Positions 1 through 9,400 of a DNA stretch of 64,000 bases are shown in pieces. Source of the DNA: a virus; the IMG/VR virus record IMGVR_UViG_3300020057_000001, positions 1 to 64,000 of that record; one strand, 5' to 3'. The stretch's first letter is position 1; every line of letters starts with the position of its first letter. Position numbers and translations under genes: made by a program. Below the pieces are notes generated by a model. The model made no database searches, had not been told where the DNA came from, and saw only the letters and a list, made by a program, of their open reading frames with translations.

Positions 1-293
1 GAGCGAAAAGCCTGAGAATTGTAAGCTTTGGGGTCGGAATGCGGAAGTAAAAACTTAACTACTTTTAAGTGACCATTCTCAGCAGCCGAGCGAAAAGCCT
101 GAGAATTGTAAGCTTTGGGGTCGGAATAAGGGAGCAAAAACTTAACTATTTCTAAGTGCGCTTTGTCAGCAGCCAAGCGAAAAGCCTCGGAATGGGTAGC
201 TTTATCGTTAACTAGACCTGTTTCCACCAATCGCTTTACCGTATCTAGATCACTACGTCTGACTGCGTCCCAAAATTCAGCTCGATAATCCAT
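1..293 (-). CDS. Ankyrin-repeat protein, left array member L0 (3' end cut by window edge)
   Basis: This is the most downstream visible member of the left ankyrin array and runs off the window at base 1. It starts at the ATG at 293 with the array's N-terminal cap (MDYRAEFWDAVRRSDLDTV), followed by two complete 29-residue repeats of the pattern AFRxAAxxxHLEIVKFLLPYSDPKA and part of a third. It is probably a cytoplasmic protein-binding scaffold, as ankyrin repeats have no catalytic activity. Bases 102-185 match, inverted, 22849-22932 in the last gene of the right array at 83 of 84 positions, which points to sequence exchange between the arrays. The full repeat number cannot be seen. Confidence 0.9.
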   Translation of the reverse strand, partial: MDYRAEFWDAVRRSDLDTVKRLVETGLVNDKATHSEAFRLAADKAHLEIVKFLLPYSDPKAYNSQAFRSAAENGHLKVVKFLLPHSDPKAYNSQAFR

Positions 294-300
294 AATCACC

Positions 301-762
301 TCAGATAAATTGTCTTACCACTTCAGGGTCGGAATGCGGTATTAAAAACTTAACTATTTCTAAGTGACCTTTACTAGCAGCCCAGCGAAGAGCCTGAGAA
401 CCTAGGACTGTAGGGTCGGAGTACGGTAGTAAAAACTTAACCATTTCTAAGTGACCGTTCAAAGCAGCAAAGCAAAAAGCCTCAGATTCACACGCTCGAG
501 GGTCGGAGTATGGTAGCAAAAACTTAACTATTTCTAAGTCCCCATTCTCAGCAGCCCAGCAAAAAGCTTGAGAGCCCTTAGCTTCAGGGTCGGAAAGCGG
601 GAACAAAAACTTAACTATTTCTAAGTGCCCGTTCAAAGCAGCAAAGCGAAAAGCCTGAGAATCATAAACTTTAGGGTCAACTAGACCTGCTTCCAGCAAT
701 CGTTGCACTGTATCTAAATCGCCACTTTTGGCTGCTTGTAAAAATTCAGCTTGATAATTCAT
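301..762 (-). CDS. Ankyrin-repeat protein, left array member L1 (4 repeats)
   Basis: A protein of 153 residues: an N-terminal cap (MNYQAEFLQAAKSGDLDTV), four ankyrin-like repeats of 29 residues and the conserved C-terminal cap DPEVVRQFI. Canonical ankyrin repeats are 33 residues; here the loop between helix pairs is shortened to PYSDPK or PHSDPE. The ATG at 762 is preferred over the upstream GTG at 768 because that GTG belongs to the ribosome-binding site GAGGTG, which itself overlaps the stop codon of the upstream gene. Repeat-internal residues after AFR and after AA vary while the GHLEIVKFL core is fixed. No target can be named. Confidence 0.92.
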   Translation of the reverse strand: MNYQAEFLQAAKSGDLDTVQRLLEAGLVDPKVYDSQAFRFAALNGHLEIVKFLFPLSDPEAKGSQAFCWAAENGDLEIVKFLLPYSDPRACESEAFCFAALNGHLEMVKFLLPYSDPTVLGSQALRWAASKGHLEIVKFLIPHSDPEVVRQFI

Positions 763-769
763 GGTCACC

Positions 770-1144
770 TCAGATAAATCGTCTTACAACTTCAGGGTCG
801 GTATGGGGTAGTAAAAGCTTAACTACTTCTAAGTGACCATGCTTAGCCGCCCAACGAAAAGCCTCAGAATTTTTAGCTTTAGGGTTAGAGTGCGGAAGTA
901 AAAGCTTAACTATTTCTAAATGACCGTTCGCAGCGGCCCAACGCAAAGCCTGAGAATCTAGGGCTGTAGGGTCAGAGTGCGGAAGTAAAAACTTAACCAT
1001 TTCTAAGTGACCGTTCAAAGCGGCAAAGCAAAAAGCCTCAGAATCTGAGCCTTGAGGGTTGACTAAACATGTTTCCACCAATCGCTTTACTGTATCTAAA
1101 TCCCCACTTTCGACTGCGTCCCAAAATTCAGCTCGATAATTCAT
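770..1144 (-). CDS. Ankyrin-repeat protein, left array member L2 (3 repeats)
   Basis: At 124 residues this is one of the two shortest intact paralogues, with cap plus three 29-residue repeats plus DPEVVRRFI; the usual Gln of the C-cap is Arg here. The start ATG follows GAGGTTGCC, so the SD-like GAGGT still overlaps the previous stop although the GTG is absent. Repeats read AFCFAALNGHLEM, ALRWAAANGHLEI and AFRWAAKHGHLEV. It is co-transcribed with its neighbours with only 7 bp gaps. Confidence 0.92.
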   Translation of the reverse strand: MNYRAEFWDAVESGDLDTVKRLVETCLVNPQGSDSEAFCFAALNGHLEMVKFLLPHSDPTALDSQALRWAAANGHLEIVKLLLPHSNPKAKNSEAFRWAAKHGHLEVVKLLLPHTDPEVVRRFI

Positions 1145-1151
1145 GGCAACC

Positions 1152-1715
1152 TCAGATAAATTGTCTTACCACTTCAGGGTCGGTATGGGGTAGCAAAAAC
1201 TTAACTATTTCTAAGTGCCCATTCTCAGCAGCAAAGCAAAAAGCCTCAGAATATTTAGCTTTAGGGTCGGAGTGCGGGAGTAAAAACTTAACTATTTCTA
1301 AGTGACCCTTCCAGGCAGCCCAGCAAAAAGCCCGAGAATCTAGGGCTGTAGGGTCGGAGTGCGGGAGTAAAAACTTAACCATTTCTAAATGACCGTTCAA
1401 AGCAGCCAAGCGCAAAGCCTCAGAATCTGAGCCTTTAGGGTCGGAGTGCGGGAGTAAAAACTTAACTACGTTTAAATGACCATTCTCAGCAGCCCAGCAA
1501 AAAGCCTGAGAATCTAGGACCGTAGGGTCGGAGTACGGGAGTAAAAACTGTACTACGTCTAAGTGCCCGTTCAAAGCAGCCCAGCGAAAAGCCTGAAAAT
1601 CATAAACTTCAGGGTCAACTAAACCTGCTTCCACCAATCGTTGCACTGTATCTAAATCGCCACTTTTGACTGCGTCCCAAAATTCAGCGTCACAAAATGC
1701 AGCTTGATACTTCAT
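1152..1715 (-). CDS. Ankyrin-repeat protein, left array member L3 (5 repeats, extended N-cap)
   Basis: A protein of 187 residues with five repeats. Its N-terminus is five residues longer than that of other five-repeat members: it begins MKYQAAFCDAEFWDAV, as if the start of the cap (xxYQAxF and AEFWDAV) had been partly duplicated in frame. The C-cap is DPEVVRQFI. Start at the ATG at 1715; the GTG six bases upstream is part of the Shine-Dalgarno element. Repeats 2 and 3 contain the motifs AAENGHLNVV and AALNGHLEMV. Confidence 0.92.
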   Translation of the reverse strand: MKYQAAFCDAEFWDAVKSGDLDTVQRLVEAGLVDPEVYDFQAFRWAALNGHLDVVQFLLPYSDPTVLDSQAFCWAAENGHLNVVKFLLPHSDPKGSDSEALRLAALNGHLEMVKFLLPHSDPTALDSRAFCWAAWKGHLEIVKFLLPHSDPKAKYSEAFCFAAENGHLEIVKFLLPHTDPEVVRQFI

Positions 1716-1722
1716 GGTCACC

Positions 1723-2445
1723 TCAGATAAATTGTCTTACCACTTCAGGGTCGGTATGGGGTAGCAAAAACTTAACTATTTCTAAGTGACCCTTCGCAGC
1801 AGCCGAGCGAAAAGCATCAGAATCTGAGCCTTTAGGGTCGGAGTAGGGTAGCAAAAACTTAACTACTTCTAAACGCCCGCTACGGGCAGCCGAGCGCAAA
1901 GCATCAGATTCACACGCCCGAGGGTCGGAGTACGGTACTAAAAACTGTACTACGTCTAAATGACCATTCTCAGCAGCCCAGCGCAAAGCCTCCGAATCGT
2001 AAGCTTTGGGGTCGGAGTAAGGTACTAAAAACTGTACTATTTCTAAGTGCCCATTCTCAGCAGCCAAGCGAAAAGCCGCGGAACCTTGAGCTTTAGGGTC
2101 GGAATGCGGTAGCAAAAACTTAACTACTTCTAAGCGACCGCACCCCGCAGCACGGCGAAAAGCCTGAGAATCGTAAGCTGTAGGGTCGGAATGTGGTAGT
2201 AAAACCTGTACTATTTCTAAATAACCATGGGAAGCAGCCCAACGCAATGCCTGAGATTCTTGCGCTGTAGGGTCGGAATGCGGTAGTAAAAACTGTACTA
2301 TTTCTAAATAACCATGGGAAGCCGCCGACCGCAAAGCCTCGGAATGGGTAGCTTTATCGTTAACTAAACATGTTTCCACCAATCGCTTTACTGTGTCTAG
2401 ATCGCCACTTCTGACTGCTTGTAAAAAACCATGCTGATAATCCAT
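1723..2445 (-). CDS. Ankyrin-repeat protein, left array member L4 (7 repeats)
   Basis: The longest left-array paralogue: 240 residues and seven 29-residue repeats. The first two repeats share AASHGYLEIVQ; later ones have AAGCGRLEVV and AARSGRLEVV, so the usual GHLE is replaced by GYLE or GRLE. The last repeat and C-cap (AAAKGHLEIVKFLLPHTDPE then VVRQFI) are identical to those of the seven-repeat gene that opens the right array (18989-19711), another sign of shared ancestry or conversion across arrays. Start ATG at 2445 with GAGGTG ahead of it. Confidence 0.92.
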   Translation of the reverse strand: MDYQHGFLQAVRSGDLDTVKRLVETCLVNDKATHSEALRSAASHGYLEIVQFLLPHSDPTAQESQALRWAASHGYLEIVQVLLPHSDPTAYDSQAFRRAAGCGRLEVVKFLLPHSDPKAQGSAAFRLAAENGHLEIVQFLVPYSDPKAYDSEALRWAAENGHLDVVQFLVPYSDPRACESDALRSAARSGRLEVVKFLLPYSDPKGSDSDAFRSAAAKGHLEIVKFLLPHTDPEVVRQFI

Positions 2446-2452
2446 GCGCACC

Positions 2453-2914
2453 TCAGATAAATTGTCTTACCACTTCAGGGTCGGTATGGGGTAGCAAAAA
2501 CTTAACTATTTCTAAGTCCCCATTCTCCGCAGCAAAGCGAAAAGCCTGAGAACCTTTAGCTTTAGGGTCAGAGTATGGTCGCAAAAACTTAACTACTTCT
2601 AAATGACCATTACCGGCAGCAAAGCGAAAAGCCTGAGAATTGTTAGCTTTAGGGTCAGAGTATGGTAGCAAAAACTTAACTACTTCTAAATGACCATTAC
2701 CGGCAGCACGTCGAAAAGCCTCAAAATTGTAAGCTTCAGGGTCGGAATGCGGTAGTAAAAACTTAACCATTTCTAAGTGACCGTGCAAAGCGGCAAAGCA
2801 CAAAGCCTGAGAATGGTGAGCTTTATCGTTAACTAAACATGTTTCCACCAATCGCTTTACTGTGTCTAAATCGCCACTTTCGACTGCGTGCCAAAATTCA
2901 TCTTGATAATCCAT
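2453..2914 (-). CDS. Ankyrin-repeat protein, left array member L5 (4 repeats)
   Basis: 153 residues: N-cap MDYQDEFWHAVESGDLDTV, four repeats, C-cap DPEVVRQFI. Repeats 2 and 3 both contain AAGNGHLEVVKFL, and their DNA is close to identical, consistent with recent duplication of an 87-bp unit. One repeat ends LRPYSDPK rather than LLPYSDPK. As in L2, the SD lacks the GTG triplet (GAGGTTGCC-ATG). Confidence 0.92.
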   Translation of the reverse strand: MDYQDEFWHAVESGDLDTVKRLVETCLVNDKAHHSQALCFAALHGHLEMVKFLLPHSDPEAYNFEAFRRAAGNGHLEVVKFLLPYSDPKANNSQAFRFAAGNGHLEVVKFLRPYSDPKAKGSQAFRFAAENGDLEIVKFLLPHTDPEVVRQFI

Positions 2915-2921
2915 GGCAACC

Positions 2922-3383
2922 TCAGATAAATTGTCTTACCGCTTTAGGGTCAGAGTACGGTAGTAAAAACTTAACTACTTCTAAATACCCGTTCAAAGCA
3001 GCCCAGCGAAAAGCCTCCGAATCGTAAGCTTTGGGGTCGGAGTATGGTAGTAAAAACTTAACTACTTCTAAATGACCATTCTCAGCAGCAAAGCGAAAAG
3101 CCTGAGAATTGTTAGCTTTAGGGTCGGAGTATGGTAGTAAAAACTTAACTACTTCTAAATGACCATTCTCAGCAGCACGGCGAAAAGCCTGAGAACCATA
3201 AACTTTAGGGTCGGAGTAAGGTATTAAAAACTGTACTACTTCTAAGTGCCCGTTCAAAGCAGCAAAGCGCAAAGCCTCAGAATTGTTAGCTGTAGGGTCA
3301 ACGAGCCTTGTTTCCACCAATCGCTTTACTGTATCTAAATCGCCACTTTCGACTGTGTACCAAAATTCGTCTTGATAATTCAT
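2922..3383 (-). CDS. Ankyrin-repeat protein, left array member L6 (4 repeats)
   Basis: 153 residues with four repeats that all use LEVV rather than LEIV, and the C-cap DPKAVRQFI (Ala in place of Val) which it shares only with the next gene upstream. N-cap MNYQDEFWYTVESGDLDTV. Repeats 2 and 3 (AAENGHLEVVKFLLPYSDPK) are nearly identical in DNA. Start ATG at 3383; GAGGTG overlaps the preceding stop. Confidence 0.92.
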   Translation of the reverse strand: MNYQDEFWYTVESGDLDTVKRLVETRLVDPTANNSEALRFAALNGHLEVVQFLIPYSDPKVYGSQAFRRAAENGHLEVVKFLLPYSDPKANNSQAFRFAAENGHLEVVKFLLPYSDPKAYDSEAFRWAALNGYLEVVKFLLPYSDPKAVRQFI

Positions 3384-3390
3384 GGTCACC

Positions 3391-3939
3391 TCAGATAAAT
3401 TGTCTTACCGCTTTAGGGTCAGAGTGCGGAAGTAAAAATTTAACTACTTCTAAATGACCATTTTCAGCAGCAAAGCGAAAAGCCTCAGAATCTTGAGCTT
3501 TAGGGTCGGAGTAAGGTACTAAAAACTTAACTACTTCTAAATACCCGTTCAAAGCAGCCCAACGAAAAGCCTGAAAACTATAAGCTTTAGGGTCGGAGTA
3601 TGGTAGTAAAAACTTAACTACTTCTAAATGACCATGAGCAGCGGCCCAACGCAAAGCCCCAGAATAGTGAGCTTCAGGGTCGGAGTACGGTAGTAAAAAC
3701 TTAACTACTTCTAAGTGCCCGTTCTCAGCAGCCCAACGAAAAGCCTGAGAGCCCTCAGCTTTAGGGTCAAAGTAAGGTACTAAAAACTGTACTATTTCTA
3801 AGTGCCCATTCTCAGCAGCCCTCTGAAACGCGCGAAATTCATCTACAATGTGGTCAACTAAACCTGCTTCCACCAATCGCTTTACCGTAGCCAAATCGCC
3901 ACTTTCGACTGCTTGTGAAAAATCAGCTTGATAATCCAT
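3391..3939 (-). CDS. Ankyrin-repeat protein, left array member L7 (5 repeats, first of the array)
   Basis: First gene of the left array in transcription order, 182 residues, five repeats and the DPKAVRQFI C-cap. Its start is not preceded by another ankyrin stop: the upstream sequence reads AAAGGTTGTAGATTT-ATG, giving a separate SD. It lies 33 bp after the membrane-protein gene 3973-4404 on the same strand, and I see no convincing promoter or terminator between them, so the array is probably read through from the sigma-28-type site at 6338-6364. The N-cap reads MDYQADFSQAVESGDLATV. Confidence 0.9.
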   Translation of the reverse strand: MDYQADFSQAVESGDLATVKRLVEAGLVDHIVDEFRAFQRAAENGHLEIVQFLVPYFDPKAEGSQAFRWAAENGHLEVVKFLLPYSDPEAHYSGALRWAAAHGHLEVVKFLLPYSDPKAYSFQAFRWAALNGYLEVVKFLVPYSDPKAQDSEAFRFAAENGHLEVVKFLLPHSDPKAVRQFI

Positions 3940-3972
3940 AAATCTACAACCTTTCGACTTCTTTTTCCACGC

Positions 3973-4404
3973 TCATCTCGTCTCCAAGTAAATCAATCTA
4001 CCAAGAATTACGACTACGGGCGCAAGCCAAAGCAGCAACTGAAGCACGGAATCCGGGCGTAACGCCTCTGTAAACAAATCCCAAAAACCAATGGACTGGA
4101 GCCCGAGGGACACCAAAAAAGAAACGGCGATGAGGCAAGGTATCCAAAATAGTTTGTTATCTTTTTTCACCACCTTTTCCGAAAACCGCTGCGCAACTAC
4201 AATTGTTTTGTTTTCCCAGCCTACCACCTCCGCGCACCAAAATATTTCTCCGTCCCAACACACGTGCGTTCGCTTAGTGCCATCGACTAGTTTTAAGAAT
4301 TCCGGTGGTTCATCAGACCATCGCACCTGAAGCGTGTTACCTACGCGCCGGTAGACGCCCTTACCTTCGCCAAATCCTATCCAGCTATTTACAAACTCAC
4401 TCAT
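3973..4404 (-). CDS. Unknown two-helix membrane protein
   Basis: Not recognised. Starting at the ATG at 4404 it encodes 143 residues: a soluble N-terminal half of mixed strands (about residues 1-85, rich in Trp and Val) and two hydrophobic segments near residues 87-107 and 118-137, ending LIYLETR. The start at 4404 is preferred over an ATG at 4431 because GAGAG lies a suitable distance ahead, whereas the upstream ATG has no SD. It sits between the ankyrin array and the methyltransferase on the same strand. A membrane-linked partner of the ankyrin proteins is conceivable but only from position. Confidence 0.65.
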   Translation of the reverse strand: MSEFVNSWIGFGEGKGVYRRVGNTLQVRWSDEPPEFLKLVDGTKRTHVCWDGEIFWCAEVVGWENKTIVVAQRFSEKVVKKDNKLFWIPCLIAVSFLVSLGLQSIGFWDLFTEALRPDSVLQLLLWLAPVVVILGRLIYLETR

Positions 4405-4452
4405 CTTCACTCTCTTTCGGTATCCGCTCATCTTGAATGAATTCGGTGCAAT

Positions 4453-5673
4453 TCATTTTTCGCATTTCCCGCTACTCAGCGGGATTTTAAAATCAAGACT
4501 AAAGTCGCTCGTCGTTGCGGTTAACATTTCTTTCTGACAAATCGCCCTTGAAATCTCAACTATTCGATTTGCCAACTTCCATGCGAGTAAGGGGGGAACA
4601 GCATTTCCAATTGCTTTGTATGATGAAGAGGCGCTTGTGACCCCTACGAATTCAAAGTCATCAGGGAATGTTTGTAGTCGCGCACATTCACGCACAGTGA
4701 GTCGTCGTTGCTGAAATTTTGTCTCTTCCAATTTGTTGTTAATTCCACCATTTTGAGCGGACAAACGACGAAATTCAATGTTTCCATGATGTTCACTTCT
4801 TATTGTTGGAGCAGGCCTATCAATTCTGACTTCAATTTGACCTTGAGAACCATTGTCTAAATATCTACATTTAGAAAAGTGCTGTTGAGATTGATCATCC
4901 GATTGATTAGGTTCATCTAGTCCACTGAATGCATATTTTGTCGTCGGGACTATTCCTTGATTTCCAAGGTGGGACTTATCGGGAAAAAACGATGGCAATT
5001 GTTTTAAAAACACCGCTCTTTCGAAATTTTTTGCGATATCATCGATTCTTACGCCGATTACAATCAGCCTTTCCCGTTTCTGTGGGATACCATATTCGGC
5101 ACAATTGACCAGTTGCCACTGGACTGAATAGCCCAAGTCTTTCAGTCGATTCTTCAAGTCTGAAAAGACGGTACCATTCTCTGCCGAAAGGAGACCTTTC
5201 ACATTCTCAGCAATTATAAATCTTGGCTGGAGCTGCTCAATTGCTTTTAACATATATATATAGAGTGACCCCCTAGACACTTTGCTTGAAGTGTTTATTA
5301 GTCCTGTGTGACTACGATGAGATAACGTGCCTCTTCTTGCCCCAGCAAAACTGAAATCTTGGCAAGGAAATCCTCCCGATACAAGGAATGGCCGCTCGAA
5401 AGACTTTAGCACTTGAGACTCAACTATCTCTACAATACTTTGCGACTCGTACTGCCCTAGCCTACTCCTTTTATTAAAGTATGCCTTATGAATATCCATA
5501 GCTGAAGTACAAATATCATTGATAAATACCGTTTCTATCCCCGTGGATTCAAGCCATATTTTTCTTGTTTTTCCGGTTCTCTTTAAATCCAGATAGCTAC
5601 TAAACGTCTCAAATCCGCCCTCGATCCCCAGATCCATTCCACCACAGCCTGAAAAAAAAGAAAAATGTCTCAT
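4453..5673 (-). CDS. C5-cytosine-specific DNA methyltransferase
   Basis: Transfers a methyl group from S-adenosylmethionine to carbon 5 of cytosine in DNA. The 406-residue protein has motif I (FSFFSGCGGMDLGIEGG, near residues 4-20), the catalytic motif IV PCQ (about 103-105), motif VI ENV (about 156-158), motif VIII QKRER, a variable target-recognition region around 215-300, and motif X GNAVPPLLAWKLANRIV. Length fits a monospecific enzyme. The ATG at 5673 is chosen because GGAGG precedes it by a few bases and motif I normally begins at once; an ATG 27 bp upstream lacks an SD. No restriction endonuclease is adjacent, so protection of phage DNA from host restriction is the likeliest role. Confidence 0.93.
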   Translation of the reverse strand: MRHFSFFSGCGGMDLGIEGGFETFSSYLDLKRTGKTRKIWLESTGIETVFINDICTSAMDIHKAYFNKRSRLGQYESQSIVEIVESQVLKSFERPFLVSGGFPCQDFSFAGARRGTLSHRSHTGLINTSSKVSRGSLYIYMLKAIEQLQPRFIIAENVKGLLSAENGTVFSDLKNRLKDLGYSVQWQLVNCAEYGIPQKRERLIVIGVRIDDIAKNFERAVFLKQLPSFFPDKSHLGNQGIVPTTKYAFSGLDEPNQSDDQSQQHFSKCRYLDNGSQGQIEVRIDRPAPTIRSEHHGNIEFRRLSAQNGGINNKLEETKFQQRRLTVRECARLQTFPDDFEFVGVTSASSSYKAIGNAVPPLLAWKLANRIVEISRAICQKEMLTATTSDFSLDFKIPLSSGKCEK

Positions 5674-5692
5674 TGTGCCTCCATTTGTTTCT

Positions 5693-6043
5693 TTAGTCAT
5701 TATCTTCCACCCAGATTTCTTTCGTTAGCCTATTACCGCTTTCATCGAGTGCTTCAGGCGCATCAAGGTCTATTCTATTGCACCAATAAAAGCTAGCCAA
5801 GTTTAAGTAACAATAATACGTTATCCTTCTCATATTCGGCTTCGCGGGTTGATCGATAGCATCCACTAGAGAGCACGGGTAATCCATGCTGGGCCGCGAC
5901 ATGCGGTGACCTGAGGGCCATTCTTGAAAATATACGACACCATTTTCGCGACGATAATGCCAGACCCATCCAAAAGTATCTCTAAAGCTCTGCATATTAT
6001 ACGGCTTCACTCGCTCTGCAAATTGGCTCCAAGTTTCTTTCAT
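5693..6043 (-). CDS. Hypothetical protein upstream of the methyltransferase
   Basis: Not recognised. 116 residues, rich in aromatic residues (several Trp and Tyr) and acidic at the C-terminus (EIWVEDND). The ATG at 6043 follows GAGAGGTGTAGG, a reasonable SD. It lies 19 bp ahead of the methyltransferase start on the same strand, so it belongs to the same leftward operon. No motif, signal peptide or membrane segment is visible. Confidence 0.6.
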   Translation of the reverse strand: MKETWSQFAERVKPYNMQSFRDTFGWVWHYRRENGVVYFQEWPSGHRMSRPSMDYPCSLVDAIDQPAKPNMRRITYYCYLNLASFYWCNRIDLDAPEALDESGNRLTKEIWVEDND

Positions 6044-6100
6044 CCTACACCTCTCATATGTTGTACAACGTCAGGTCACGCCTACCGTAGCAAAATTAAA

Positions 6101-6271
6101 CTATTTTGGGATTCTTCTTGCTTTCGCCACAGCCCACGTGACGCAGTGAGCTTCGGTGTGGAACATAGCGTCAGACACTTGTTGCCCGTCTTTGAACAAG
6201 CGCACAGTATAGCAGTCGAATCCATGCAATCGAACCGCTTCAATCAAATAACAAAATCCTGGAAAATTCAT
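6101..6271 (-). CDS. Small protein, first gene of the leftward methyltransferase/ankyrin operon
   Basis: A 56-residue open frame starting MNFPGFCYLIEAVRLHGFDC and ending AKARRIPK. Its ATG at 6271 follows AGGGGA at SD distance, and it begins about 60 bp downstream of the sigma-28-type promoter at 6338-6364, the right geometry for a real first gene. Function unknown; the fold is probably a small alpha/beta domain. It is easily missed because of its size. Confidence 0.6.
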   Translation of the reverse strand: MNFPGFCYLIEAVRLHGFDCYTVRLFKDGQQVSDAMFHTEAHCVTWAVAKARRIPK

Positions 6272-6337
6272 AAAATCCCCTATTGTGTGCCAGAGACGCG
6301 GATGGGCATTTGTGGCCCGCGCCTGCCCTTAACCAAT

Positions 6338-6364
6338 GTATCGCCAGCCGACACCAAAACTTTA
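6338..6364 (-). promoter_or_regulatory. Sigma-28 (FliA)-type promoter, leftward
   Basis: On the minus strand the sequence reads TAAAGTTT, an 11-base spacer, then GGCGATAC. The FliA consensus is TAAAGTTT-N11-GCCGATAA. All -35 positions match and the core CGATA of the -10 is intact. It faces the 56-residue gene at 6271 and the co-directional methyltransferase and left ankyrin array. Confidence 0.8.
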
Positions 6365-6442
6365 GCCTCATTGTAGCTTTTTTGCACAAAATAGGCTACT
6401 CTTTACTCAATTATAAAATTAACCCATCAGGGGGAAATCAAC

Positions 6443-9400
6443 GTGGCTGCACCAATTTCTGTTAAGTCCAAAGACCAACTTCTAGGCGACATGGTTCGTA
6501 CTATCAGCAATCAGACTGATATTACAGACTTTAAGGCAGGAGGCGGCCTTGTCTCTCTTATGGAAGCTATTGCCACTCGGCAGTTTCAGTTCCAAACAGA
6601 GATTCTAAAGATCATCGAAACTTCAGACGTAGACAACCTCGTCGGCTCACGGCTAGACGACCTTGCGGCTTCGATCCTCTTACCCAACAGTACGGGAGGT
6701 GTCGGGCGCAAACCCGCTCTTCCCGCATCAGGGTCGGTCACTATTGGGTCAAACTTTAAAAAAGTAGCAACTCGCTTCTACCAAGGTAAACCTCCCGCAT
6801 TTGCTGGCAGCACAATCTTGTACCTTCAAGACGCATCAGCATTCTCTAACCCCTCGTCTTCTCCTAAAGTCTACTTGGGACGCAACACGCTGGACAACTT
6901 TGAAGGCCCGATTCAATACACTGCTTTAACGAATAACGGGTCGTTCTGGACACTTACGCTCTCGTCTCCTTTGACGAAGAACCATTCGTACAGCGACGAG
7001 ATTGTTTTAGCCCAAGGTGGTAACCGAATCGTACCTGCCAGTACGTCTGTAATAATACAGGCAAAAGACGGACAAGCCCAAATTAATTTCACAACAACCA
7101 CGTCCGTGTCCTTGTTTGATGGCGAAGCCGAAACAAGTGCCTCCGTTGGTTGCGCCTTATCAGGAACGATCGGCAACGCCGCTACAAATGCTATTAATTC
7201 TTTTGTCACGGTTCCTTTCACGGGTGCCACTGTCGCGAACTCGACAGCGTTTGTCGACGGAAGAGACACAGAATCAGACGCAGACCTCCGCCAACGAATC
7301 AAAGACTACCCCGCTACCCTATCCCGTGGAACAGAAGCTTCTATACGCGCAGCCCTTGACGGCCTTGTTGACCCTGTTTCGAACAAAGCGATAACCTCGG
7401 CGTCCCTGATCCGCCCTACTACCTCTGGGGACCCTACCACTATTTATATCGATGATGGCTCGGGACTAGAGCCGACCTTTGGCTATCAGGACTACGAGTT
7501 GCTCTTAGCAAAAGCTTCTGGTCAAGAACAAAGCTTTCGTACAGCCCAAGTACCGGTTACGCCGGTGCTAGTTACAGGTAGTGTCACGGCACCCTTTGAC
7601 TTGAGTGCGGCTTCCACAATAACCATTCTTGTAGATGGCGTCACTATTGCCCTCCAGGTCAACACCGCCAATTACTCAGACATTCGTGCCGCCACTGCGT
7701 ATGAAGTTGTCCGTGACCTTAACACTCAAAGCGCTCTTTTAGCTTGGCGCACGGTGAACAGTGGCAAGCAAGTCACTGTATTCGATGCCAATAACGATGC
7801 CGAAGAGATCGAGGTCACCTCGGGTGTGCTTCAGCAAGCTTTGGGCCTTCCGACAATCACAACACGTAATATTTATCTTTACGTCAACGGTGTTTTAAAT
7901 TCCTTCAAAGGCAAGACAGCAGCCGTAACGACCGACACTTACCCGTGGGTTGGTATGACAAATCCTATTAACTCCTGCCAAGTGTTCATTGACCAAGTGA
8001 CGACCCCCGTAACTTTTTCAATCACCGACGCCGACTTCTCCCCTAACACAGTGGCGAATGCTACACTTACCCAGTGGGCTGCGGTCTTAAGAAAGAAAAT
8101 CCCTGGTGTCTCTATTGTAGTGGTAGAGAACAGACTGCTCATTGCCTCAAACCTTTTACGCTCACCTGATTCGCGTATCCAGGTGGCGGGCGGTCTCGTC
8201 GGGTCAGGCAAAATGTTTGCCGTAGCACAATCAAGCACCGGTGCCACTCGCGATTATGAGTTTAACCGCTTTACGGGCGACATCCGCTTTGTCGACAAGG
8301 TCCCTACAAGTAGCGTCGTTGAGATTGCTTCTACCAAGACACGAGCGTTTGTCTCTTCGCAAGTGGCTTCGACTGGTACGTTCGACTTGACCCCAAGTTC
8401 TCAATTCGGTGTGGGACAGATGTTGGTTGTCACTGACTCCGCAACTACCATTCGCGCCATGGGTATAGCCACTTCTTTAACCGCCACCAATCTTTCAAAC
8501 AATCTGTGTCGACTGACGGATGCTTCAGCCTCGCTTTTCGCTAACGTACAAGCGGGCGACTACATGTACTTCGTTAACAATGTTCTTGCTAACGCTACAC
8601 TAGCTCGCACATCCGACGGTCTCTATTTAGTACGCGCACAGACCGCAACGACAATAACCGTCGAAGCGTCTGACGCGCAGATTACGGCTTTCACCGTGGG
8701 TGGTATCGTTTACTCTACTGGTATGATTCAAGCTTTCTCTTGTGAAAAGGCTCCCGAAATTGCGGTGATTAAGTCCTCAGTTACGGGACAGACGTCTATT
8801 GCGCAGCTTGCAAAAGCCCTTAACGACCAAGCCATCGCCTTTGCAGTCGACACTGTCGGCGGACAACAGCTTCGGTTGCGGACAAGAGCTTTCAGCCCAA
8901 CGTCGACGGTATCCGTTGTAGGTTTAGTCGGACCCCTTGCGTCTGTCTTTACCCTAACAGTAGCTGAACCTATCACCCTCCAGAGCCATGTAGGGTTCTC
9001 GTCTTCACCTTTCTCGGACATGGGGCTTCCGGTTGTCACTAGCGTAATAACCGATAGGGCGACGGCTTTTTTAAAGATTACTCCTGACCTCACAGACGTG
9101 ACAACCAACACGGAACCCTTTGACGTCAACCCCAACCCCGTCATAGTGCAAGACGCTTTGGTTACGAGTTACCCCTTAGGCTTTGGAGAACTTTTCTTGG
9201 CAGGGAAAGCGGGCGGTCAGCGCTTTCGTACATACAATACTACGGGCACAGCACCTTTTACAGGTTTTGCTCGAGGCTCCGGTGGTGTACGCTTTCCTCA
9301 AACTCAGAACACTTCAGCAGGCGCAAACTACTACTCAAACTACGGCTTAAGACTTGAAGATCTCCCTATTACAAACGTAGACAAATTTGTGGCAACGTTT

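Noticed and set aside
1-3939. Array read as a CRISPR or DNA satellite because of its regular 87-bp period
   Set aside because: The period is in-frame coding repeat with caps, start and stop codons; no spacer-repeat structure exists.
4469-4484. Hairpin CCCGCT/AGCGGG near the end of the first methyltransferase as terminator
   Set aside because: It lies within the coding end and no T run follows on the transcribed strand.
5924-6376. Open frame of 150 codons on the plus strand between the methyltransferase and baseplate regions
   Set aside because: It runs antisense over the small gene 6101-6271 and the sigma-28-type promoter, has no SD and a His/Ser/Cys-rich composition unlike the neighbours.
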